Shown: piece by piece, positions 1 to 6,863 of the stretch
Numbering within the stretch: the stretch's first letter is position 1
How the letters are laid out: every line of letters starts with the position of its first letter
Source: Sandaracinaceae bacterium
GTDB taxonomy: Bacteria; Myxococcota_A; Polyangia; Polyangiales; Sandaracinaceae
Reading direction: 5' to 3'
Length of the DNA stretch: 64,000 bases
Assembly (NCBI GenBank): GCA_020633195.1
Contig: JACKEC010000029.1
Location: 1-64,000, forward strand
Program-made: the position numbers and the translations under genes
Notes under the pieces: generated by a model
Seen by the model: only the letters and a program-made list of their open reading frames with translations
Databases searched by the model: none
Told to the model about the DNA's origin: nothing

Positions 1-357
1 ATTGTCCAGGGTCGTCTGGACGACCTCTTGATCGTCCCAGCGCCTCAGCTCGACGTGGGTCTTCACGACGAGGCCGCTCGGGGCCTCGGCGGTCACCGCG
101 ATCGAGGCGTGGTCGCCCCTCGGGCCGATCATCCCGCCCACGGGCGCCGCGAGGAGCGCGGCGACGTCGCTCTTGGAGGCGAGGCCGAGCGAAATCGCGC
201 GGAGCAAGGTGCTCTTGCAAGTCCCGTTGCGGCCGATGACGACCGTGTGCCGCCGTGGCCGCTCGGGGGCGTCGCCGAACGACAGGTCGAGCGATTCCAA
301 GGCGCGGATGTTCGAGAGCTTCACGCGCCGGAGGTAGAGGGGCTCCTCGCTTCGCAT
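1..357 (-). CDS. AAA-family ATPase, N-terminal part (runs off window)
   Basis: Partial gene; only residues 1-119 lie in the window and the reading frame stays open to base 1. The protein starts with ATG at 357 (MRSEEPLYLRRVKLSNIRAL), the classic start of RecF/SMC-like AAA ATPases. A P-loop follows at about residues 37-44, reading GRNGTCKS, so the Gly usually found before the Lys is Cys. The rest in view is a beta-rich segment before the coiled coil or lid expected downstream. Such proteins bind and hydrolyse ATP on DNA or in defence and repair complexes, but without the C-terminal half the subfamily cannot be named. It is transcribed away from the window, downstream of the lysyl oxidase gene. 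Confidence 0.75.
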   Translation of the reverse strand, partial: MRSEEPLYLRRVKLSNIRALESLDLSFGDAPERPRRHTVVIGRNGTCKSTLLRAISLGLASKSDVAALLAAPVGGMIGPRGDHASIAVTAEAPSGLVVKTHVELRRWDDQEVVQTTLDN

Positions 358-422
358 GGGGCGTAGAGAACCACGCCAGCCGTTCGCCAGCCAGCGCGGA
401 GCGGCTCGAGACCCGCGAACGG

Positions 423-1646
423 CTACGGGCCGGAGGAGAACGCGGCGACGGTGCAGGTCGAGTCGGGGAAGGCCGTGTCGTAGTGACCGGTCAGGACGAC
501 GTAGCTGCCGGAGTCGGGGCACGTGAACACGGTCTGCGAGCAGGAGTCCGCGTCGGTGCAGCCCGACTCGTCGTTGACGGCGATGGCGTCGCGCGCGTTG
601 CACTCGGTGGGGTCGTCGGTCGGGCAGATGCGCATGACGGTGTCGCCGGTGCAGAGGCCGGCGCCGCAGGCGGCGGAGCAGCCGACGGTCATGGTCGCGC
701 CCGGGGTGCAGGTGCGCATGCTCTCGCGGGTCCAGCCGCAGTCGCGGTCGGGGCCGGTGCGGGGGCGGTCGCACGGCGCGGTCACGTCCATGACGACGTC
801 CTCGGGGATCGTGACGGTGACGTCGGTGGAGTTGTCGTCGTAGTTGGACTCGAGCAGCGCGTGCGCGGTGTTGAGCTCGATGTGCAGGGTGTAGTCGCCC
901 GGGGTCACGTCGGTGACGTCGACCCACTGGCAGTCGAGGTCCGAGCCGTAGACGTCCTGGAAGCCGGTCTGGATGCCCTGGTTGTCGCAGTCGTAGACGA
1001 CGCCGCGCTCGTCCTCCTCGGGGTAGCGGTAGAAGTCGAGGAGGCAGAACGCCTGCTTGTGACCGGTGGCCGCCACGCTGCCGTCGCCGGCGCGCAGCTC
1101 GTACTCGGCGTACCCGTTGAAGTGGTAGTGCATGTGGCACTCCGAGTAGACGAAGTAGGGGACCGAGTCGTCGGGGACCCCGAGGAAGAGGTCCGCGTCG
1201 CCCGTGTTCGGCGTCCACGTCGAGAAGCGCAGCAGGCGGCGCCAGCCCGGCGCGGCGACGCAGCCCTCGGCGATCGCGCAGTCGTCCTCGGGGAAGTAGC
1301 GCCACTCCACGGCGTCGGCGATCCGGTCGGCGTCGACCCAGATGTTCGCGGCCGGGCAGGCGCCGTCCTCGGTCCGCGCGACGCAGCTGAAGGAGCCGCC
1401 GACGGGGGCGCAGCACTCGGTCGCGGCGCAGCCGGGGTCGCAGCGATCGGTCCAGTCGCCGTCGCACTCGATGCCGTCGGTCGGGTTGCAGCCCGGCCCG
1501 CTCCACGGCGGGCCCGCGTCGACCCCCGCGTCGGAGCCGGAGTCCGCGATCGCCGCGTCCATGCCGCCGCCGTCGACGGCGGGGGGCGCGGAGTCACAGC
1601 CGATCAGGCACAGCGCGAGCACGAGGAGGGGGCGCGAGGCGTACAT
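423..1646 (-). CDS. Lysyl oxidase family copper amine oxidase, lipoprotein
   Basis: Predicted secreted lipoprotein of 407 aa: signal with lipobox ending at Cys17, then a low-complexity Gly/Asp/Ala linker. The catalytic domain matches animal lysyl oxidases. It has the copper site CHMHYH at 170-175, the GHKQAFCL segment whose Lys197 corresponds to the lysine of the lysine tyrosylquinone cofactor, and Tyr233 before DLDCQWVDVTDV, matching the cofactor tyrosine. A SNYDDN segment matches the family's 'ESDYSNN' end. The family oxidises lysine side chains of proteins to aldehydes. Beyond about residue 285 is a Cys-rich tail of unknown role. The substrate is unknown; an envelope or extracellular protein is likely. 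It lies 81 bases downstream of a small peptide gene on the same strand. Confidence 0.85.
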   Translation of the reverse strand: MYASRPLLVLALCLIGCDSAPPAVDGGGMDAAIADSGSDAGVDAGPPWSGPGCNPTDGIECDGDWTDRCDPGCAATECCAPVGGSFSCVARTEDGACPAANIWVDADRIADAVEWRYFPEDDCAIAEGCVAAPGWRRLLRFSTWTPNTGDADLFLGVPDDSVPYFVYSECHMHYHFNGYAEYELRAGDGSVAATGHKQAFCLLDFYRYPEEDERGVVYDCDNQGIQTGFQDVYGSDLDCQWVDVTDVTPGDYTLHIELNTAHALLESNYDDNSTDVTVTIPEDVVMDVTAPCDRPRTGPDRDCGWTRESMRTCTPGATMTVGCSAACGAGLCTGDTVMRICPTDDPTECNARDAIAVNDESGCTDADSCSQTVFTCPDSGSYVVLTGHYDTAFPDSTCTVAAFSSGP

Positions 1647-1727
1647 CCGGCGAACGCTAGCCCGAGTCGGGCCGGGGCGCCGGTCCCATCGGAGACGGAC
1701 CGGCTCCCGCAGCCACCCTCGCGGAGA

Positions 1728-1868
1728 TCAGGTATCGGACCGATCGCAGCGGACGTAGAACTCCCCCTTCGGAGCCGCCCCGGCTCGCACGGCCGTCCGG
1801 ATGCGGAGCGCGTCGCGCGTGCGGGTGGTCGAGGACTTGGCGGGCTGGCTCGTGATGGGCGTCTTCAT
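1728..1868 (-). CDS. Small basic peptide with VRAG motif (possible RiPP-type precursor)
   Basis: A 46-residue reading frame in the otherwise empty 365-base gap between the lysyl oxidase and PHP genes. ATG at 1868 is preceded by an AAGGA SD sequence with 6-base spacing, and third codon positions are almost all G/C, as in real genes here. The peptide begins MKTPITSQPAKSS, has a basic middle ending LRIRTAVRAG, then a short tail with one Tyr and one Cys (EFYVRCDRSDT). It has no signal peptide. Short peptides with such leader-like basic segments and a '(V/I)(K/R)AG' junction resemble ribosomal peptide precursors, but no maturation enzyme is next to it. It may be co-transcribed with the lysyl oxidase gene. 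Function unknown. Confidence 0.55.
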   Translation of the reverse strand: MKTPITSQPAKSSTTRTRDALRIRTAVRAGAAPKGEFYVRCDRSDT

Positions 1869-1894
1869 GGTGGTTCCTTCTTCTTCCTGTTGGG

Positions 1895-1911
1895 GGGAGC
1901 GTCTCGCTCCC
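1895..1911. promoter_or_regulatory. Perfect 7-bp inverted repeat upstream of the small peptide gene
   Basis: GGGAGCG-TCT-CGCTCCC, a perfect 7-base stem with a 3-base loop. It lies 27 bases before the ATG at 1868 on the minus strand. It could be an RNA hairpin in the 5' leader of the peptide transcript or a protein operator. No promoter boxes could be assigned with confidence. Confidence 0.35.
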
Positions 1912-2011
1912 GGTTCGTTGGCTCGCAGAAGAACCTGAGTCGCCGTGGCGGTCGGCGCGCGGCCCGACGCGCCAAGGCGCGTGCACGACGCGCCTCCGCT
2001 ATTCTGGGCGC

Positions 2012-3640
2012 GTGAAAGCCCGCGCGAGCGTCCTCGCCTCCCTCTTCCTCCTCGGCGCGTCCCCCGCGTCGGCGCAGCTCGTCTTCGACGGCGAAGTGAC
2101 GCTCGACGACGGCGTCGCGTTCTCGTTCGTGTCGTTCGACGTCCCGGAGGGGACGGTCGAGATCGAGGTCCGGCACGACGACATGTCGGCCGCCAACACG
2201 CTCGACTTCGGCCTCCTCGATCCCGACGGCGGCTTCCGGGGGTGGGGCGGCGGCAACTCGGAGCCCGCCATCGTCGGCGTGGACGCGGCGTCGCGGAGCT
2301 ACCGGCCGGGGCCGATCCCGACGGGGACGTGGCGGGTCGTGATCGGCGAGGCGGCCGTCCCGGAGCCGCCGGGCCGCTACCACGTGGAGGTCGACCTGCG
2401 GACCACCGCGACGCTCCCGGCGGCGACGGATCGGACCCCGTACGCGCCGGTCCCCGCGCTCTCGACGGGGCTCCGCTGGTACGCCGGGGACTTCCACGTC
2501 CACTCGCGCGAGAGCGGAGACGCGCAGCCGACCCTCGACGCGATCGCGACGTTCGCGCGCGGCCGCGGCCTCGACTTCGTGGAGCTGTCCGACCACAACA
2601 CCGACTCGCAGGTCGACCTCGTCGTCGACGCGCAGGCCCGCCACCCGGCGCTGCTGTTCGTGCCCGGGGTCGAGTACACGACCTACCAGGGCCACGCGAA
2701 CGGCGTCGGGGTCACGAGCTACGTGAACCACCTCCTCGGGGTCGACGGCTTCACCATCGACGACGCGGTGGACGCGATCCACGCGCAGGGCGCGCTCTTC
2801 TCGATCAACCACGCGCGGCTCGCGCTCGGCGATCGGTGCATCGGCTGCGCGTGGGAGCACGACGTGGCCGCCGACCGCGTCGACGCCCTCGAGATCGGGA
2901 CGGGCGGCTGGGAGGAGACCTCGCACCTGTTCACCCCGCAGGTGATCCAGCTCTGGGACGAGATGCTCGCGACCGGCGCGCACGTCGCGGCGATCGGGGG
3001 CAGCGACGATCACCTCGCGGGCGAGGGCGGCGGCGGATTCTACAGCCCCATCGGCAACCCGGTGACGATGGTCCAGGCCGAGGCGCTGAGCGTCGACGCG
3101 ATCCTCGAGGCGGTGCGCGCGGGGCGCACCGTGGTGCGCCTCCAAGGCCCGGACGACCCGATGCTCGAGCTCGTCGCGCGCGACGCGAGCGGCGCCGACG
3201 TCTCGCTCGGCGGCACCGTCGGGACGACCACGCTCACGCTCCGCGCGACGGTGACCGGCGGGATGGGGAGCTCGGTGCGGTTCGTTCGCAACGGCGCGCC
3301 GCTCGACGCCGTCCTCGTCGACGCCGACCCCTTCGAGACCACGCTCGACGTGGACGCCCCGTACGGCGACGCGGAGGATCGCTGGCGCGCCGAGGTCGTG
3401 CGCGCGCGCGACCTGCGGGTGGTGACGAGCCACCTCTACGTGACGCCGCAGCCGGGCTCGCCGCCCGACGCGGGCCCGACGCCGTCGGACGCGGGCGGCG
3501 CCGGCGACGCCGGCTCGGGCCCGGGCGTCTCCGGCGGTGGCTGTGGCTGCCGCTTGCGAGGCGAGCCCGCGAGCCCGCTCGCGCCGTGGGCCCTCGGGCT
3601 GGCGATCGCGCTCCTCTCGCGACGCCGGCGCGGTGCTTAG
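2012..3640 (+). CDS. Secreted PHP-domain metallohydrolase (CehA/McbA-like) with MYXO-CTERM tail
   Basis: 542 aa, GTG start followed by a Sec signal peptide ending near ASAQ (residue 22). The N-terminal third is beta-rich. From about residue 165 there is a PHP domain: the metal motif FHVHSRESGD, then ELSDHN, and later an INHARLA His and a GGSDDH motif, so the usual metal ligands are present. CehA/McbA-type proteins are metal-dependent esterases or phosphoesterases; the substrate here cannot be told. The C-terminus has a Gly-Pro-rich linker, a GGGCGC cysteine motif, a hydrophobic stretch and RRRR, which is the MYXO-CTERM sorting signal expected to anchor it at the cell surface. Single gene with its own upstream region. 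Confidence 0.8.
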   Translation: MKARASVLASLFLLGASPASAQLVFDGEVTLDDGVAFSFVSFDVPEGTVEIEVRHDDMSAANTLDFGLLDPDGGFRGWGGGNSEPAIVGVDAASRSYRPGPIPTGTWRVVIGEAAVPEPPGRYHVEVDLRTTATLPAATDRTPYAPVPALSTGLRWYAGDFHVHSRESGDAQPTLDAIATFARGRGLDFVELSDHNTDSQVDLVVDAQARHPALLFVPGVEYTTYQGHANGVGVTSYVNHLLGVDGFTIDDAVDAIHAQGALFSINHARLALGDRCIGCAWEHDVAADRVDALEIGTGGWEETSHLFTPQVIQLWDEMLATGAHVAAIGGSDDHLAGEGGGGFYSPIGNPVTMVQAEALSVDAILEAVRAGRTVVRLQGPDDPMLELVARDASGADVSLGGTVGTTTLTLRATVTGGMGSSVRFVRNGAPLDAVLVDADPFETTLDVDAPYGDAEDRWRAEVVRARDLRVVTSHLYVTPQPGSPPDAGPTPSDAGGAGDAGSGPGVSGGGCGCRLRGEPASPLAPWALGLAIALLSRRRRGA

Positions 3641-3649
3641 GGCGAGCGG

Positions 3650-4063
3650 CTAACCGAGGACGAGCACGAGCGTCTGCGACGGCGCGACCTGCGTCCCCAC
3701 CGGGACGTTCGGCGACACGCCGTTGCTCGAGACCATGTCGAGGTTGCGGACGACCGGCGAGCCCTCGACGCGGAGCTTCATCGACGACTGGGTCCGGCCG
3801 CACGGGCCGCCGAACATCCCGCTCGACACGCCTCCGCCCACGCCCGGCTCGTCGCCCTGCGTGCGCATGACCTTGCTCTTCACCGTCAGGACGTTCTTGT
3901 TGAGGACCTTCACGCGAAGCGAGCAGGTCGGCGCGAGCGCGGTCGCGCACTGCCCGATCGACGGGTAGGGCACCGGCACGGGGTTGGGCGCCGGCGGCGC
4001 GGGGGTGAGGCAGACGTTGGGGAACGCCTGCGTGGTGCCGGCCATGTTGGTGGAGAGGTGCAT
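3650..4063 (-). CDS. DUF4150 PAAR-like spike-tip protein
   Basis: 137 aa, last gene of the minus-strand operon. Its start ATG (4063-4061) shares one base with the upstream DUF3540 stop (TGATG). The start TNMAGTTQAFPNVCLTPAP and the PVPYPSIGQ segment are typical of DUF4150, a PAAR-like family. Known members cap VgrG spikes of type VI secretion and recruit effectors, often with DUF2169 adaptors. This protein is only the short cap and carries no C-terminal toxin extension. Its place directly after an OB/beta-helix protein fits a tip sitting on that spike. No PAAR metal ligands could be pointed to from sequence alone. Confidence 0.8.
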   Translation of the reverse strand: MHLSTNMAGTTQAFPNVCLTPAPPAPNPVPVPYPSIGQCATALAPTCSLRVKVLNKNVLTVKSKVMRTQGDEPGVGGGVSSGMFGGPCGRTQSSMKLRVEGSPVVRNLDMVSSNGVSPNVPVGTQVAPSQTLVLVLG

Positions 4064-4854
4064 CAGCCCAGCTCGATCTTGTCGCCCATGAGCGCCAGCT
4101 CTTCCTCGGCTTTGATGGTCGCGCGGCCGCCGAGGACGCTGAAGACGCCCTCGGCGATCATGCGGATGCGACCCGCGCGCGTCTGCGTGACGCCCTCGGT
4201 CTCGCGGAACACGTCCTTCGCGCGCTCGATGATCTGACCCGCGGTGACCTCGACCGCGTCGACGGCGTGGCGCGCGCGGCCGATCGCGGTCTCCACCGTC
4301 TCGGCGCCGAGGATCGCCTCGCGGACCGACCAGCTCGCCTCGCCGGCGCGGGCCTCGAAGCGGCTCGCCTCGAGGCGGGTCCGGGCGCCGTCCATCTCGA
4401 GGTGATCCTCGCCCCGCGCGATCCGGACCGAGTCCTCGCCCTCGATGGTCACGGCGCGACCGGAGAGCCGGAGATCGTCGGCTCGGAACCGCAGCTCCTC
4501 GGCGACGACGGTGCTGCGGCCCGTCGCCGCGTCGTGGACGAAGAGCACGCGCCCGCGCGGATCGCGGACCACGAGCGCGTCGTCGTCGACCTCCGCCGTG
4601 ACGCCGTCCCGGGTCGCCGGCGCCGCCCGGAGCGGGCCGATCACCCCGAGGACCCAGGCGGCGTCGCGACCCATCAGGACGACGACGCGATCGCCCACCG
4701 CGGGCACCCAGGGCCCGACGGTCGCCACGGTGGCGCGGACGGATCCGTGCTCGGCGCTGACGCGGACGGCGCGGGGGCCGTCGACGGCGACGACCCGGGC
4801 CTCGACGGGCTCGGGCAGCGCCGCGGCGGCGCGTTCGGCGAGGTGCTCGGTCAT
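4063..4854 (-). CDS. DUF3540 protein: OB fold plus beta-helix, spike-shaft-like
   Basis: 263 aa. ATG at 4854 overlaps the pentapeptide gene stop (ATGA). Residues about 15-80 look like the OB fold of phage gpV/Gp5 (VAVDGPRAVRVSAEHG ... PAVGDRVVVLMG ... VLGVIGP). After this come regular short beta-strand repeats rich in T, E, R, V and I (VVAEELRFRADDLRLSGRAVT), typical of the VgrG/Gp5 trimeric beta-helix, ending with GDKIELG. There is no gp27-like N-terminal base. DUF3540 genes accompany DUF2169 and DUF4150 genes in type VI effector loci. I infer that it forms the shaft on which the adjacent DUF4150 cap sits. Confidence 0.75.
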   Translation of the reverse strand: MTEHLAERAAAALPEPVEARVVAVDGPRAVRVSAEHGSVRATVATVGPWVPAVGDRVVVLMGRDAAWVLGVIGPLRAAPATRDGVTAEVDDDALVVRDPRGRVLFVHDAATGRSTVVAEELRFRADDLRLSGRAVTIEGEDSVRIARGEDHLEMDGARTRLEASRFEARAGEASWSVREAILGAETVETAIGRARHAVDAVEVTAGQIIERAKDVFRETEGVTQTRAGRIRMIAEGVFSVLGGRATIKAEEELALMGDKIELG

Positions 4855-6863
4855 GTGGTCTCTCCGGTGATCACGAAGTCCTCCGCGCGGGCGCGGCGCT
4901 CGTCGGTGTGGGTGGCCCCGGTGGTGTCGGCGTCCGTCCAGAGCGTCGCCTGCGTGGTGGCGCGGTGAAAGTCCGCGCCGCGCAGGTTGGCGCGCGAGAA
5001 GTCGGCGGCGTCGAGCTGCGTGTGCGCGAGCCGGGCGTACTCGAGGGTGGCGCCGGTGAGGTCCGCGGCGCGAAGGTCCGCCCCCTCGAAGAACGCGCGA
5101 TCGAGCCGCGAGCCGGCGAACGTCGCCTTCACCGCGGTCGCCTTCGGGTACTGGCTGTCGCGCAGATCCGCGCCGGCGAGCTCGGCCGCGTCGAGCTTGG
5201 CCTCGACGAAGATCGCGTTGCGCAGCGTGGCGCCCCCGAGGCGCGCGCCCTCGAGCGAGGCGCCGAGGAAGCTCGCGCCCGTCGCGTCGACGCTGCGCAG
5301 GTCGGCCTCCGAGAGGTCGGACTTCGACAAGTCGGCGTGCACGAGCCGCGTCCCGCGGAGGTCCACGCGCGCGATCTTCACGCGGGCCATCGAGGCCCGC
5401 TCGAGGTTGGTTCGGGCGAAGGTGCAGCGGGTCAGATCGCAGTCGTCGAGGTCGGCCCCGAGCAGGACCGCGCCGGTGAAGTCCGCCGCGCCGACGGTCG
5501 CGCGCCGGAGCTTGATCTTCTCCATCCGGGCGCCGGCGAAGGTCACGTCGTCGAGCGCCGCGCGGTTGAGGTCGGCGCCCGTGAGGTCCGCCTCGGCGAA
5601 GCGCGCGCCCTTCAGGGTCGCGCCGACGAAGGTGGCGTCCCGCGCGATGACGCGGCTGAAGTCCGCGCCCGAGAGGTCCGCGCCCGAGAAGTCGCACCTC
5701 GACAGATCGCGCCCCGCGAAGATCGCTCCGGGCATCTTGCAGCGCACGAAGGTCATCGACGCCAAGCCGTCGAGATCGACCCGCGCGTCGGTGAGATCCG
5801 TCGAGAGGAACACCGCGCCTCGCACCGCCGCGCCGCGCAGGTCCGCCTCGGCGAAGACCGCCTCCGCGAGGTTCGCGCGCTCGAGGTCGGCGCGGCTGAG
5901 CTTGGCGGCGCGGAGGCTCGCCTTGCCGAGGTCCGCCTGCGTCAGGGTCGCGCCCTCGAGGTTGGCGCCGTCGAGCTCGGCCTCGAAGAGCGTCGCCCCC
6001 GCGAACGAGGCCCCGCGCAGATCGGCCGCTCGGAGATCCGCCTTCGTCAGGTCGGCGCCGTCGAAGACCATCCCGACGAGCTTCGTGTGAACGAGCGCGA
6101 CCTCGCGGAGCCGCGCGCGCGTGTAGTCGGTCGGCAGCGCCGCGAGCGCGCTGAGGTCGACGTCCGTCAGCCTCGCGTCGGTGAGCTGGGCGCCCCCGAG
6201 ATCGGCCCCGTCGAGCTTCGTCCTCTGGAGCGACGCGCGCGCGAAGCTCACGCCCGGAGCCTTGGCCTTCCCGAGGTCGACGTCGTGGAGGATGGTGTCC
6301 TCGAGCGTCGCCCCCGTGAGATCCGCGAGGCGCAGCTGACTGCCCTCGAGGTTCGACCCGCTGAAGTCGGCCGGCCCGAGGCGCACCCCGTTGAGCTTCA
6401 CGCGCAGGAGCTTCGTGCGGCGGAAGCTCGCCGCCTCGAGCCGGAGCGAGGACAGGTCGACCTCCATCGCGACGACGCCGTCGAGGCAGGCCCCGCTCGC
6501 GTCCGCGGCGTCGTCTCCGAACGCGCTCTCGAAGGGACCGAAGATCTTCGCGCCGGTCAGGTCGGCGCGCCGCAGATCCACGCGCGTGAGCGAGACGCCT
6601 CGCATCCTCGTGTCCACGAGGCGTGCTTGCTGGAGGCGCACGTCCACGAGGTCGACGTGGTCCCAGATCGTCTCGGAGAGGTCGGCTCCGGAGAGGTCGA
6701 GCCCCTCGAGGCGCAGGCCGTGGAAGAGCCCGCCGGTCTCCTCGCGGATGGTCGCGAGCTCCTCCGCGCTCCCGACGACGCGGAGCTCTTCGGGGCGGCC
6801 CGGGTCCTCGGCGGCCTCCGCCACCTGAGCCTTCATGAGCTCGAGGATCTCTTCGCGGGTCAT
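4851..6863 (-). CDS. Long pentapeptide-repeat protein (solenoid)
   Basis: 670 aa, starting MTREEILELMKAQV at 6863 and coupled to both neighbours through ATGA overlaps. After a short helical N-terminus, about residues 48-640 are pentapeptide repeats of the A(D/N)LxG type (for example ADLTGADLNRA), forming a right-handed quadrilateral beta-helix. At roughly 590 residues this is far longer than gyrase-inhibitor repeats such as MfpA or Qnr (about 200). No catalytic domain is visible. Since the neighbouring DUF2169 protein also ends in pentapeptide repeats, the two probably do related jobs, such as cargo, adaptor or scaffold of the spike module. Repeats are degenerate at the DNA level, so this is an old array. 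Confidence 0.85.
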   Translation of the reverse strand: MTREEILELMKAQVAEAAEDPGRPEELRVVGSAEELATIREETGGLFHGLRLEGLDLSGADLSETIWDHVDLVDVRLQQARLVDTRMRGVSLTRVDLRRADLTGAKIFGPFESAFGDDAADASGACLDGVVAMEVDLSSLRLEAASFRRTKLLRVKLNGVRLGPADFSGSNLEGSQLRLADLTGATLEDTILHDVDLGKAKAPGVSFARASLQRTKLDGADLGGAQLTDARLTDVDLSALAALPTDYTRARLREVALVHTKLVGMVFDGADLTKADLRAADLRGASFAGATLFEAELDGANLEGATLTQADLGKASLRAAKLSRADLERANLAEAVFAEADLRGAAVRGAVFLSTDLTDARVDLDGLASMTFVRCKMPGAIFAGRDLSRCDFSGADLSGADFSRVIARDATFVGATLKGARFAEADLTGADLNRAALDDVTFAGARMEKIKLRRATVGAADFTGAVLLGADLDDCDLTRCTFARTNLERASMARVKIARVDLRGTRLVHADLSKSDLSEADLRSVDATGASFLGASLEGARLGGATLRNAIFVEAKLDAAELAGADLRDSQYPKATAVKATFAGSRLDRAFFEGADLRAADLTGATLEYARLAHTQLDAADFSRANLRGADFHRATTQATLWTDADTTGATHTDERRARAEDFVITGETT

